NCBI GenBank assembly: GCA_022836615.1 | Contig: MU405269.1 | Coordinates: 62,001 to 126,000 of the forward strand | Direction of reading: 5' to 3' | DNA from: Annulohypoxylon bovei var. microspora | Taxonomy: Eukaryota > Ascomycota > Sordariomycetes > Xylariales > Hypoxylaceae | Length of the DNA: 64,000 nucleotides | Shown: positions 1 to 11,662 of the stretch, in pieces | Layout: each line of letters opens with the position of its first letter | Numbering within the stretch: position 1 is the first letter of the stretch | The notes under the pieces: model-generated | Told to the model about the DNA's origin: nothing | The model's input: the letters and a program-made list of their open reading frames with translations, nothing else | Database searches by the model: none | Program-made: the position numbers and the translations under genes

Positions 1-401
1 TCTACAAGGTTGCTGGCGCTAACCCATACACTAACTGTTCACTAAGTTACGAGGGTTGGAACCGACTGACCGCCCAGATTCCCTGAAAAGGCACAGAATT
101 AGCATTGCAAAGGCACCAGTGTTTTATTTTTTTAGTGTCTTTACTGGCAACTGACAACCGGCCACTAGGCTCTGGTGATGCTGATTGAGGATTGCTATAG
201 AAGCTATGTATAGCTAATTGATTGTGCAAAGTTGGCATTACAACCAAACTCTCTCACTGGTTCAGGGCATCTAACAGGTAGCTACACGTACAACTAAGAT
301 CCCTCTGGGGTTCGTTGCAACGTGCGAATTAGCATCGAAGGACCGCACCTAGAGGTCTCGGTGGAAGTTTTTTGATAACACAGGCGGCAGTAATATCAAT
401 A
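1..401. other. Flank without a gene
   Basis: This is the downstream flank of nse4, which ends at 402 on the minus strand. I see only short stop-riddled frames and no conserved motif, so it is probably 3' UTR and intergenic sequence. Confidence 0.5.
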
Positions 402-1785
402 TTAATTGTACCAGCCCCGAGATCCGGGCCCTTGATGGCTTTGTTCTTGGCGGTGTTCTATGATAGGGTCGGTGATGTTAAACGCACTGATGATATCGCG
501 CCAAGTCTTCATATCGATGGAGAACACGGCCTGTTGCTTTTGGGCACGATGCTTAGAGGCGGCAGTCTCGTCTTCACGGTCGACAGGATCTTGGATGATG
601 TTAGTAGGCTATTGGAGAAACTTGCAATTGAGTTCACTTACGTAAAGTTGGTAGTTTGTTCTCATCAAAGTCGATCTTGATACGACCATCTCGGATCAAA
701 AAGCTGACGTAGAACATGTTCTCCACGGTTTGTCCGAAGGAATGTGGATTCACGACAAATCTCAAGAGATCGATACCACCAGTATCTCTAAGACCATGTT
801 GATTCATTAATCTCTGAGCATCTTCCTCGCTAGCTCCACGCAAGACAGCACTCTCCACGGCATCCTGGGCCTCGCCCTGCACCTGCTTCAGTCTTTGAAG
901 GATCTTAGAGCAGATGGTAGTAAGGTCGTTCTTTTCTGTCCTTTGAACTGCCTCGGCATCTAGAACCTCGGGTCTCGTCTCCTGTAGGTTGTTTGGTCTG
1001 AATGGGGCGCTACGCTTGACGATCTTTCTTTTCTTCACTTCGGCAGAAAGAGGGCCGAGGAGGAAACCAGGCGTGGCTGGACGTCGAATATTAGGTAGAC
1101 AAGCAAATCGACCAAGATGCTCCCAGTTGAACATGTCACCTTCGTCGCCGATCTCATCATCGTAATCACCTTCGTCACCTAGGGATCCACGACCAGGTCT
1201 TCTTCTGTGTTGCTGTGTAGAGGTAAGTTCAGGTGCATCATCTTCCGCAATGCCGGATCCTAATCGCATGTAGGTAATGCATTTTGAGACGAACTCCTCG
1301 ACATCAACTCCTTGAGCAATGTTGCCTGAAGTTAGGCGAACGGTTTTGCGGTAAGATGCATCAGCTGTGCTCACCAAGAGCTTCGAATCTATGGCAGCCT
1401 CGGTAGTTTGCTTCACATTAGATGACAGCTCATTGGCTTTACGTAGAGTCTCGTGTAAGCCAACCGAATCCAGTTTCAGGTATTCATCGTTGTTCTCATG
1501 AAGATCACGAAGAAGATCTCGATATCCGCGTTGCAGATTGCGCCTCTCTTCCATGGATTGATCCGGGTCAAAGTCCTGTTCCTCGATCCTAGCTTCAGAC
1601 TCAGGCTCGCGTGTTCGCCGTCTCGATTTAGCGTGCTCTGTGCCATTGGTCAAGGTTCTCTTCCTTTTTGATGCGCTCTCGGGTACTTTGCCTTTATCTC
1701 TGATGACCAAGGAATTGTGATGATCCTCGGGAGCTGATGTGGAACCCGAAGACTCAGCAGGGGGAGAGGAGGCTACTGATGACAT
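402..1785 (-). CDS. nse4: SMC5-SMC6 complex kleisin Nse4
   Basis: Nse4 is the kleisin that bridges the SMC5 and SMC6 heads in the nuclear SMC5-SMC6 complex used in recombination repair and replication-fork stability. The model has two exons, 1785..642 and 589..402. The 52-nt intron has a GTAAGT donor and an ACTAAC branch point. Unspliced, the frame stops just after LPTLRK; splicing instead adds 62 residues ending in SRGWYN, including the family's FSIDMKTWRDII segment. Total length is 443 aa, normal for fungal Nse4. Residues 1-75 are Ser/Lys/Arg-rich and disordered, the N-terminal winged-helix part starts near residue 78, an acidic stretch lies near 200-215, and the C-terminal winged helix carries DLLRFVVNPHSFGQTVENMF, the Nse4 signature. 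Vps34 is transcribed divergently on the other side of an 852-bp promoter that holds an MCB-like element. Confidence 0.95.
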
Positions 1786-2637
1786 GACTGAGTGGACGCT
1801 GTAAGTTGTAGATATGGGGAAAAGTTTCGGGTGAATGACTAGAAGTAATGAGTGGGTTCAACACCCTTTCAGGACGCCCTTTCAGTACGAAATCAAGATA
1901 AATCTCAAAAAAGATGATATCTGAGTTCGTTGTCGTTATCGTTATGGACCTCGTGGTAATGAGACGCGTCGACCGCGTCGACTTAAACTTTGACGCGACT
2001 AAATTAAATTGATTTGTTCGTAAATCGACTTTCGATTGTGGCTTCTGGTTGTGGCTGGTGAAAGCAATGATGGCGTATACAAGGTAGGTACCTAGGATAG
2101 GTAGGTACGATACATGTCGGATGTTTGAGTGGGTCAGAAACGATTTGACGCCCGGCAAGTAGACTTCATCACAAATCTCCTTAACATCAATAGGTACGTT
2201 GCAGTGTTATAACAGTATACCTAGACAAGCGAATGAGTTGCCAGTCCAGGAATTATACCTAATAAGTATAGGTATACTTCGTACGCCTAGGTTAAAAATT
2301 GGTGTATTCCCAAAGATCTGAAAAAGTAGTGGGGTCTCAAGAAGAATAAGCCTGGAAGCTAGGAACCTATTATGTACAACCTTGTGGGGCACAAAATTGA
2401 TAAGATAAGCTCCAGCTACAGTACCGTATGTACATACATAGGTCCAACCTGCCTAGCTTTATGACGAATGCAGGTGATTGAGTTGGAATCTTCCTTCGCC
2501 CTCACATGCGCTTAACATGTATTTCCCAACAACACATGTGTTGCGATGATGCCTACTGCTATCATCAACCCTCAATATTAGCACACTTTACATACGTGTA
2601 TAATATGCCGAAGCTCTAATGGAATAGATCTTTTACA
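1786..2637. promoter_or_regulatory. Divergent promoter nse4 / vps34
   Basis: This 852-bp stretch separates the start codons of nse4 (minus) and vps34 (plus), so it must hold both promoters. It contains CGCG-rich elements near 1961-1999, close to nse4, and AT-rich sequence with TAGGTA/TACCTA words around 2083-2105 and 2205-2290. The short minus-strand frames in it look non-coding. Confidence 0.6.
1961..1999. promoter_or_regulatory. MCB-like ACGCGT cluster before nse4
   Basis: ACGCGT at 1964-1969 is followed by CCGCGTCGAC and then GACGCGAC at 1992-1999, about 180-215 bp upstream of the nse4 start codon. ACGCGT is the core of the MluI cell-cycle box bound by the MBF (Swi6/Mbp1-type) factor that drives S-phase and DNA-repair genes in yeasts. 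That it regulates nse4 is an inference from the motif, its position and the gene's role. Confidence 0.35.
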
Positions 2638-5523
2638 ATGGAACCCTTTTCGTTTGGTAGTTCCGAGTCGCTAGACTATCCAGTCAGCATCCGCATGTTA
2701 GTCGATGCAATAAGAGTCTTGTGATTATCGCCAACCATGGCTAACAAATAGTATAGAATTAACTTAGAGGGGGAAGAGACGCCTCATCTATATTCTACCT
2801 TGTTAGCAAGACCTGATCTCAGGCACACTGGTTCGAATATTAGGTGTGTGTCCCAGGTGATGAAGCGGTCCCTCTGTAACGACTGTCATGCTGACTTAAG
2901 TATCTTCAGCCCACATTCCGATCTCTACGTTACCGTCCAAGTGTGGGCCGGCTCGAAACCTTTAACGGTTCCTGTACAGACGTCGTATAAAGCATTTCGC
3001 AACGAGAGGAGATGGAATGAATGGCTTACCATACCGATACCATACAAATCTCTCCCGATCAACTCATACCTAGCAATAACAATATGGGATTTGTCACCTA
3101 CAGGCGGGAAACAGGCCCAGGGTCACGCAATCCCCTTTGGGGGGACAACACTCCCACTTTTTGACCAGGACAATCAGCTTCAGAAGGGCAGACAGAAATG
3201 TTTAGTCCATCGCCACAAACAAGCGGATGGAAACGATAATACAACTACCCCATCAAACATCACGAAGAGGAAAGTCGGCTCTAAGAAAGAAGATAATACT
3301 TTCGTGGATAAAGAAGCTGAAGAGCTTGAACGCCTAGAGAAATTATTCAAGAAACATGAGATGAACGAGATACCTAGGGTCGAATGGCTTGACCAGCTCG
3401 TATACCGTGGTACCGAAAAGCGTGGCTTAAAAGCGGCCAAGAACTCGACCAAGTCACTCCAACGCCAGGCAACGCTGAATGCGGATGGTGAGCAGGATGG
3501 GCAGGAGAACAAGACTGCTCACCCCGAGGCTGAGAATCCGCCAAGACCTGGGCCGTCAAAGTTCATGTTGAATATTGAACTACCTCGCTTTGACTTCCCT
3601 GTCGTATTCGCGGATCATGAATATCCGCCACCACCGATCTCATCTTTTCAGCATCTTTCCGCTTCTCAATCAAATATCATTCTGAAACCTCCCCCCGAGG
3701 TATCGTACGGTCCTGGAATTAATGGTCCGGACAGCGCGAGAAATGGTATAAACGGTCGCTTAGTTAGGATATATGATCCTGAAGTTGGTGCTAGGGATAA
3801 CCCAGCGGAAAGCAAACATAGACGCCTTGTCAGAAGCCAGCATCGCCATGGAATACTAGACAAAGACTTGAGGCCCAATGCCAAGGTTCGAGACGAGCTG
3901 AATATGATCATGTCGTACTCCCCGACCCACGTTTTATCACCGGAAGAAAAGGATCTTGTGTGGAAGTTTCGTTACCACCTGACTAAGGACAAACGTGCCC
4001 TTACTAAGTTTGTCAAATCCGTCAACTGGCAAGACCAAAGCGAATCCAAACAGGCCATCCAGGTACTTGGTAAATGGACTGACATTGACGTGGATGACGC
4101 TCTTGAGCTGCTCGGTCCTACATTTGATAATAGGGCCGTGAGAGCGTATGCAGTAGAAAGACTGAGAAAGGCAGATGATCATGAGTTGCTTCTTTACTTG
4201 CTGCAGTTGGTCCAAGCTTTGAAGTTCGAACATATTTCAGCCGACTCAACACAAGCTACCGTGCGATCATCATCGCTGGCCAACTTTTTGATTTCGCGGG
4301 CTGTCCAGAATTTCACTCTTGGTAACTACTTCTATTGGTACCTTGGAGTCGAATATGACGACAAGAGCAATGACCAGGGCGAGGAAGTCCGTACTATGTA
4401 CGCCAAGGTTCAGTACGACTTCATGAAAGAATTAGAGGACCGCCCAGGCGGGCGTGAGACAAGAGTCACTATTAGAAGACAAGCCGAACTCGTTACAGTC
4501 TTGTCAAAGATTTCCGCTGAGATTCAGGCCTCAAACGAGTCGGTAGCTCGTAAGGCCGAGAGGGTCAAATATTTCCTGGCAGATCCCAAAAACGAGGTCT
4601 TATCCATTGACCCACCCGTACCGATGCCTCTAGACCCGTCAATCATGGTCGTTGGCGTGATCCCTGAAGAGACGCGAGTTTTTAAGTCATCTCTGTCACC
4701 GATCATGGTAACGTTCAAGACAATATCGGGTAGCAAGTATCCTATTCTTTTCAAGACTGGAGACGACTTGAGGCAGGACCAACTAGTTATCCAGATTATC
4801 ACCCTCATGGATCAACTACTCCAAAAAGAAAACCTCGACCTTAAACTAACGCCTTACAAAATCCTCGCAACTAGCACGACTGCTGGCGCTTCTCAATTTA
4901 TTCCTTCCCAGACATTTGCAGCGATATCTTACAAATACCGCAACAATCCTGCTCTTGCTTACCTCAAACAGCACAATCCAGATGAGCGGGCATATTTGGG
5001 TGTACGAAAGGAAACACTTGATACGTTTGTTAGATCGTGTGCGGGATATTGTGTCATCACATACATCCTAGGAGTTGGCGACCGTCATCTGGACAACCTT
5101 CTTCTAAATCCAGATGGTCACTTCTTCCATGCTGATTTCGGGTTCATTCTTGGCCGAGACCCTAAGCCCTTCGCCCCAGCAGTGAAGCTTAGCAAGGAGA
5201 TGGCTGACGCTATGGGTGGCTCAAACCCACCGAGCGAACACTACTTGCAATTCAAGCAATATTGTTTCCTCGCGTTTGCGGCTCTTCGAAAGTCGTCCAA
5301 TCTCATCCTCAATTTGTTCAGCCTTATGGTACATGCTAATATTCCGGACATTAAGATTGAGCCGGATAAGGCGGTTTTTAAGGTGAAGGAGCGGTTCCAT
5401 CTGGAGCTGAACGAGGAGGATGCGATCAGGCATCTAGACGGGATCATGGAGGATAGCCTCAACGGCATTATGCCCGTCGTTATTGATCGACTGCATGATT
5501 GGGTTCAGGCGTTTAGGCCTTGA
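2638..5523 (+). CDS. vps34: Class III phosphatidylinositol 3-kinase Vps34
   Basis: Vps34 makes PI3P on endosomes and pre-autophagosomal membranes for vacuolar sorting and autophagy. Exons are 2638..2696, 2757..2843 and 2910..5523, giving 919 aa, the usual fungal length. The first exon begins MEPFSFGSSESLDYPVSIR, as in other fungal Vps34 proteins. The second intron (2844..2909, 66 nt, TGCTGAC branch point) is in frame and free of stops, so an unspliced reading would insert 22 spurious residues; removing it restores SNISPHSDLYVTVQ. Domains are a C2 domain (about 20-300), the PIK helical domain (about 390-560, from LSPEEKDLVWKF) and the lipid-kinase domain (about 625-905). The kinase part carries the catalytic loop GVGDRHLDNLLL near 770 and the DFG of HADFGFILGRD near 788. 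It shares a divergent promoter with nse4. Confidence 0.97.
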
Positions 5524-6546
5524 CGATCGCTAGACGAGTTACGAATGGTTTTTCGGGAGTTGTGGATTGGCAGTAGAACCTTGGAACTTACCGCTTACCT
5601 TAGAAGGACCCAAACCGGTGCTGCATACTTATATGAAGGGGTTACTGATGGCTTGGTGTTGAAGATATTGCTAACCCTCCATAATACATGATACCCAGTG
5701 CGAATAAGCATACAAACAGCTACAGGTGCATGCCTCTTATGTGAAACAGGCGAACGGGAGGCTGCAGCCATATCCGTGAAAGAAAAAAAAGTCCCGTTTG
5801 CCAAAGGCATCCCGCATCTACACAGTGTTCTCGATCGATAGATATCTTGGCTGCAGCTGTCGGCAGCCTAGGTATGTAGCTAACGATAGGATGCTGCAAG
5901 GTAAATATCTGGAAGACGACCAACACTACTGCATCGGAGATCGGTTGTGTCGCGGAAGTTAGCAGATTCTGCCGCCTATCAGGTGTGCTTCTAGAAGCCA
6001 TCACTAGCCCCGTCACCGTCGCACCCTATTAAAGATCTGTGCCGTGGATGTGGAACCCTGGGTGATACCTTTTCGAGTTTGGGCTGTCGTAGTACATCCC
6101 CCTTTTTTTTTCTTTTGTCCCCCCAACGTCTGTCTAACTTTAGCATACTCCTTAGACATGTGGCTTCGCTAGGCTAGATACACGTTGCATATTGCGTCAA
6201 CAGATGGATGGAGTTCAGTATGGGGGAACGAGATGGGGGAACAAGATGGGCAGATTTACTTACGATAATATCTCTTATGTATGTATGTACCTAATCTGTT
6301 AATCTGTTAATAATCTGGTAATATTTTTTTTCTCGTTTCATCTTTGGATTAGAAATACATATAAAGTATCTATCCTTATTTAGTTCTCGGATAATATAAC
6401 AACATAAAGTACCTATTAATGTTCGCCTAAGCTACATGCATATGTACCTAGGCTGTAACAGTAAAGTGTAAGGTGGGGGATGATCACGACGCAAGAACTT
6501 CACTTAGCACATTCGGGTACGCATACATTAGATAAACTCGTATTAT

Positions 6547-6562
6547 ACCTACCTACCTACCT
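6547..6562. repeat. (ACCT)4 microsatellite
   Basis: Four perfect tandem copies of ACCT in intergenic sequence. The same tetranucleotide recurs in many other intergenic spots of this window. Confidence 0.9.
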
Positions 6563-7092
6563 CTTAGATAATCCTTCAAGTAAGGGTTTGTCAATGATGT
6601 ACCAATGAACGAATAGTTTTCCATAACAGACTCATTAATGGCATTAATGGGCTGATACTTCTTTCCTTGAACGGTGTAACATGTGCAGCATGTGGTACAT
6701 GACTTTGACGAGTAATCAGGTACATGTAGGTGGTACCATGCATTGGTACCAAGGTACCAAGAGACTACAAAACACTAAGCCGTGTAAGTTTCCTGATCGG
6801 ATCAACATGACTTTTCCTTATCGGGGAATCCCCACCTGTTTAGTCGGTAAATCTTTCTCAGAGTTCTCAGTTTAGACTGATTGTAGTTCTCAGTTCCTAC
6901 ATCTCTGCTCTGCTTGAATTTCAGGGACCATTCAGCCACTCAATCACTCAACCCCTAAAATTTGTGGGTACGAGGAACGATATCTCACGTTTTCGAGTTA
7001 CATCTCGAGTCGTGTTCATTACCTCCTGTAGGCTGTCAGTCTGTTACTTTCAAGTTGTATTTAGTTATTATTTACCTATCTAAGAGGTACTT

Positions 7093-7114
7093 ACCTACCT
7101 ACCTACTTACCTAC
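7093..7114. repeat. ACCT-type microsatellite
   Basis: A run of ACCT units interrupted by a single ACTT, lying about 800 bp before the start codon at 7913. Confidence 0.85.
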
Positions 7115-7842
7115 CCAAGATATCTCGCACACACATCCCGAATCCAAGGTTCTTCGCGCACGGTCTTGAAGAAAGAAGCACATCATTTCATTTAACAGAC
7201 CAGCAGCACTACCCAGCACTACCTAGCACTATCCAGACTACACCTATCCCAGCCACCATTTCCTTCGCGAACACCCTTGATCCTAGTAATTTGGGGTCTG
7301 GCCTAGCCTCTTATTCCGTTTCTCCTTCTATCCTCTACTCCACCTAAGAATACAGAAGCCCACCGCGCCGCTGGATCTGTTTCTCCTTGCTTTTGGGCAT
7401 CTTGTTTCTTGTCAGTTGCCAATTGCTCCAATTGCTCCAATTACTCCAGATCTTCCTGGCTATCTTCTTAGTCTCGTCAATCGCGCTGCGCCGGGATGCT
7501 TCGAATATCCCCTCGCTCAAAACGTGACGTACGCAAGTAAAAACTTGTGCCGTTGTGCCTTGCTCTCTTTTTGGCCATTAAGGATTAAGAAATAAGAAAT
7601 AAGAATTTGCGACTCGTCTCCGAGCCGATCGGAACTTTAGGGGGCCACTTTCGTTCTAGAGCCCCGAGCGTACACAGGTTCGTACTATTGACTTTTTTTT
7701 CTTACCAGATTTTATTGCGCTAGGTATTTCCTTGACTGTTTCACTTTCTTGGTGGTCCTAACGTTTCTAACGTTCTAACCTGACTCAACACGTCCAGTTC
7801 ACTCGCGCCCGACAACGAATCGCGTCCGATTACCTTCCTTGA

Positions 7843-7844
<2 letters not shown>

Positions 7845-7873
<29 letters not shown>

Positions 7874-7879
7874 CTCCCG
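7845..7879. repeat. 7-bp tandem repeat TATCCCG
   Basis: Five tandem 7-bp units, four TATCCCG and a last TCTCCCG, end 33 bp before the start codon at 7913. They therefore lie in the probable 5' leader of that gene. Confidence 0.85.
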
Positions 7880-7912
7880 TCAATCATAACCCCTTCGACT
7901 CCCTACCTAGCC

Positions 7913-8584
7913 ATGCCCGCTAAGGCAAGCAATGGCGCTGCCGCCGTCGCGCCGGCAACGTCTTCCGCTAAACGTTTCGAACTTCCGGCCTTGGAATTCA
8001 CTTTCGGATCTTTAACTGACGGCACTGATATTCCACCGCCGTTACCATCTCCTAAGGAGGAGGTTCCGTCACCGCCGAAGACACCGACACCTCGCCCTAT
8101 CGAAGTCGAGAAGAAACAGGAAGTAAATGGCACCGCCAATGGTCATGGTACAGCCCCTAACAAGCCTCAACTCACCGCACTCCCGGCCAATATCGGCATA
8201 AAGCGTCTTGCAGAAGAAGGTCCCGCATCACCTACGCTGTCAAGCCGTGGAAGCCTTAGACGCCTGCTTAGCAGAACATTACTGAACAACGCTTACGATG
8301 AACAAGGATCGATGCTTAGTCCAGGTACCTCTAGACCTCCGAGTCGGACAGCGAGCTCTATTGCGGATGATAGAAAGTCAAAGCGCTCTAGCGGTTGGTT
8401 CAAACGATTACGGACGAACGATCATCATACCACCGCCGCCGCCAATAACAAAAGGGTCAGCCAAATTTTCGAGGAACCGAAGAAACCGCTTGGCCCGCCT
8501 CCGCCGATGATTCCTGAACTGAGCGCACTTGAGACTAAGGTCGATACCCATCTCGGGGACGACCTATTCAAGGGAATCAAATAA
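7913..8584 (+). CDS. Conserved low-complexity fungal protein
   Basis: A single-exon frame of 223 aa. I do not recognise a named family. The N-terminus is Ala-rich, then comes a short hydrophobic patch (FELPALEFTFGSL, about 23-35). A Pro/Ser/Thr/Lys-rich disordered stretch follows (about 40-75), then a basic helix (GSLRRLLSRTLLNNAY, about 113-128) and a second basic patch with GWFKRLR (about 160). The tail is more ordered, PELSALETKVDTHLGDDLFK (about 200-220). No signal peptide or membrane segment is seen. The even codon use, the defined start after a pyrimidine-rich leader and the structured C-terminal helix support a real gene. The basic helices suggest binding to membrane, nucleic acid or a partner protein, but that is inference. 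Confidence 0.75.
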   Translation: MPAKASNGAAAVAPATSSAKRFELPALEFTFGSLTDGTDIPPPLPSPKEEVPSPPKTPTPRPIEVEKKQEVNGTANGHGTAPNKPQLTALPANIGIKRLAEEGPASPTLSSRGSLRRLLSRTLLNNAYDEQGSMLSPGTSRPPSRTASSIADDRKSKRSSGWFKRLRTNDHHTTAAANNKRVSQIFEEPKKPLGPPPPMIPELSALETKVDTHLGDDLFKGIK

Positions 8585-9754
8585 GAAATCATCAGACGAA
8601 AAAAGAAAGATATCCCATTTTTCGACTATGCTCTGGTTACAAACCACCTTCGACATTTCGCGGACTTTGGATACCAGTTTTCAGCTACTTGCCATAATCA
8701 TCCGACGGCAAAGTAATTTTTCATCATTGATACGACGATTATTTCGATGCGAGAGGAGGCGTTGCTTTAAAGAAAAGCTTTCTGGGGGTGGATTATTAGA
8801 TACCCAGCTCCTGCGCGAGCTCATTCTACGACATACCTTGTCAATTATGTTCCAGCATTTTTATTTTTCTATTCAAATTTCTTGCTTGTCCCCCCTTTTT
8901 CTTGAATCTCCACACGTCATATAAGTGTGTTACAATACCTAAGAGTATCTGGAAAAAGGATTCCTGTATTGTGTGTTTGCCTCCTTACCCTACCCTCTAC
9001 TTATTTCCCCAGGTGTATATTTCTACCCTATTATTTTTCGTGGAGCTCAAGGACGGTCCCAGCGATTCGAACTTGGCTCGACCTGGAAGGCGATTACTCC
9101 GAGAACACAGCGCGGAGGACTCGAAAATTGCAGAGAGAGTTGGCAAAAGAACGCAATGCAAAGAGAAGTCAGAAGTCACGGGGGCGATTTCGACTAACGG
9201 TTAACATTTACGGCTATGTGCTTATGGGTCACGATAGCGGGAGAGATTCATACCTGCCTTCCGGTTGGAGAGGATTACCATCATATCATATTGCTGTGAA
9301 ATAGTGCATCTCTGGCGCGAAGGGCATCATCAAATTTCCTATTCTCGGGTACTCCTTAATGCTCCATACCCCAACATTGAAAGGGGAAGTGACCGGGGAA
9401 TCAAATCAAAACTGTTTCTGCTTTCGAACTCGAAATATATTGTTCCCGTCTACCGCTTCTGCAAGTGAATCTGATCAAATGTAAATGATTTAGCTGTACA
9501 CAGTACATTGATTATTAGCTTGACAGGCTAAAATAAGAAATTGAAAAAAGGGGCGAACAATTACGTAAGCTTATAGCTTGTAGCTTTAGCCAATTATGGA
9601 TCGCCTCGGTAATTGTTTGACATGGTTCTAACGTCATTGCCGGGTGTCAAAGCTTTGAGCTCCGAACTTTGGCGTTATCAGATCTTTAAATCTGAAAACT
9701 TACCTCATGTAACTAACTACCTGCAATTCAACACCACACACCCTATATGCCAAC
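8585..9754. other. Intergenic region
   Basis: This holds the probable 3' UTR of the gene ending at 8584 and the etr1 promoter. Several overlapping plus-strand frames (8529-9304) are rich in Ser, Leu and Arg with no motif, and I take them as non-coding. Confidence 0.5.
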
Positions 9755-11056
9755 ATGGCTACAATCCGACCGCTAAGAGCGCAGGGCATGGCTAGTTCTA
9801 TCGCCAGAGGCTCAATTCGACCGACCCGGTATATGACAAGCTCGAAAGGATGGCTGGCGTCGCGGGTGCAGGTTCGCTATATGTCTGGGCCGTACGGCTA
9901 CACACAGGCAAAGTCCCTAGTCTTTAGCGAGTACGGCGAGCCAAAGGATGTTCTGAAGTGAGCTTCCCCTCCCTTTTCTACCGCTTTAAATCCCACGGGC
10001 TAACGGTACCGGGCTTGCAGACTACATACACACTCCATCTCGCCCTCCTTACCCTCCTCCTCCGTACTCCTACGCTCCCTCGCCGCCCCCATCAACCCCG
10101 CCGACGTAAACACGATCCAGGGCACCTACGGCGCCAAGCCCCCCTTCGACAGGCTCCTCGGCACCCCCGAACCCTCCATCGTCCCGGGCAACGAGGGCGC
10201 CTTCGAAGTCGTCTCCTCATCCGCCTCATCCGCCGGCCTCTACCCGGGGGATTGGGTCATACCCAAGAAGACGCTGTTCGGCACGTGGCGCACGCACGTG
10301 CTCGCGCCCGCGAACGCCGTCATCAAGGTCGACAAGACGGGGCTGACGCCCGCGCAGGTGGCCACCGTCTCGGTCAACCCGTGCTCGGCGTACCGCATGC
10401 TGCGCGACTACGTGGGGCCGCACACGCTGCGCGAGGGCGACTGGTTCATCCAGAACGGCGCCAACAGCGGCGTCGGCCGCGCCGCCATCCAGCTCGGCCA
10501 CCTGTGGGGCTACCGCAGCATCAACGTCGTGCGCGCGCGCCCCACGCCCGCCGAGGACGCCGCGCTGAAGCAGGAGCTCACGGACCTCGGCGCCACCCAC
10601 GTCGTCACCGAGCCCGAGTTCTACGCCCGCGAGTTCAAAAGCAGGCTCGCGGAGTGGACGAGGGGCGGCCGCGAGGGCGTCCGGCTCGGGCTCAACTGCG
10701 TCGGCGGCAACAGCGCGCAGGGCGTCGCGCGCGCGCTGGGGCGCCGCGCCTCCGTCGTCACGTACGGCGGCATGGCGCGCGCCCCCGTCGCGCTGCCGAC
10801 GGGGCTGCTGATCTTCAGGGACATACGCTTCGTCGGGTTCTGGCTGAGCCGGTGGGCGGACGGCGACACGGCGGCGAAGAAGCGCACGGTGGCCGAGATA
10901 CTGGGGCTGATCAGGGAGGGCAAGTTCAAGGACGTGCCGATCGTGGAGGTGCCGTGGACGTGGGAGACGGGCGTCGAGGACCTGAGAGAGGCGGTGCAGG
11001 GCACGCTCGAGGGGTATAGGAAGGGGAAGGGGGTTTTTACTTTTCGGGATACGTAG
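9755..11056 (+). CDS. etr1: Mitochondrial trans-2-enoyl-ACP/CoA reductase Etr1 (MECR type)
   Basis: Etr1 carries out the last, NADPH-dependent step of mitochondrial type II fatty acid synthesis, which feeds lipoic acid synthesis and respiration. Exons are 9755..9957 and 10021..11056, with a 63-nt intron and a GGCTAAC branch point, giving 412 aa. Splicing joins EPKDVLK to LHTHSISPS without a gap. Residues 1-45 are rich in Arg, Ser and Ala with almost no acidic residues, as in a mitochondrial presequence. The MDR fold follows, with NPADVNTIQGTYG near the substrate end, VPGNEGAFEV, the cofactor-binding NGANSGVGRAAIQLG near 212-226, and GLNCVGGNSA. No structural-zinc cysteine cluster is seen, as expected for this subfamily. 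The second exon is very GC-rich at third positions, which produces long but empty frames on the opposite strand. Confidence 0.93.
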
Positions 11057-11662
11057 GGCGTGGTTGGGAGCTTGGAAGGAGCGGGTGATGAGGATGAGGA
11101 TGAGGATGAGAACGCGGAAATGGGAATGAAAAATACGTAGGTTACTAGACGCGGCACATGGGTTGCCCGACTTGCACATTACGGTCTAGATATAGATTTA
11201 CGCGGTGGGACGATTGCTACGCTATTGCTATGTAGACACAGCGTTAGATACCTACGGGTATCTAATATGAGTGTAGAGTCTATCCGTATGAATGTTAAAC
11301 CAAACGGGGTCGCTTAGAGTAGGCTAAAAAGGGCCACGTTAGGTGCCACAATTCAATATGATCGGGCTGCCGAGATCTATTTCGCGTATTGCTTTGCTAA
11401 CTGCGGGTTTACCACCACAATCCTCCGCATGTCATCTGTCGTCGATCAAGGCACATAACGCCGATGCAGTCCAATGCTAGTAAACCCAATAGGGAGGGTC
11501 ATTAGTTCCTCCCATAAAAACTCTCAGGGCTATTCATGCGAGCGACGACTTCAGTATCTCGGCCCACACGTCCTCGAACTTTCGTCCCTGGGCATCTCGT
11601 CGCAGAACACGTCGATAAAATTTCTCCCTTATCGAGGCACGAGTACGATCCAGCCTAATCTT
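11057..11662. other. Convergent intergenic region
   Basis: This separates the 3' ends of etr1 (plus) and ubc13 (minus). Apart from the GATGAG repeat just after etr1, I see no feature. Both 3' UTRs probably lie here. Confidence 0.55.
11087..11110. repeat. (GATGAG)4 tandem repeat
   Basis: Four perfect hexamers in the probable 3' UTR of etr1, starting 31 bp after its stop codon. Confidence 0.85.

Larger units (their letters stand above)
5524..7912. other. Long intergenic region with 5' leader
   Basis: No gene is supported here. The left part (5524-6500) is ordinary mixed sequence. The middle is AT-rich, with TACC/TAGG words and ACCT microsatellites. From about 7200 the plus strand becomes pyrimidine-rich (CT runs, CAATTGCTC-like repeats near 7427-7447, the TATCCCG repeat at 7845), which is typical of the promoter and 5' leader of the gene starting at 7913. 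Confidence 0.5.

Noticed and set aside
1754..2158. Minus-strand frame of 134 codons upstream of nse4
   Set aside because: Ser/Thr/Ile-rich read-through of the nse4 promoter with no motif, overlapping the nse4 start in another frame.
9958..11019. Plus-strand frame of 353 codons overlapping etr1
   Set aside because: Out-of-frame shadow of the etr1 second exon, very rich in Arg and Pro; the true frame matches the enzyme family.
10226..11179. Minus-strand frame of 317 codons across etr1
   Set aside because: It lies opposite a well-supported enzyme gene. The GC-rich third positions of etr1 remove stops on the other strand; the translation is Arg/Pro/Ala-rich and has no motif.
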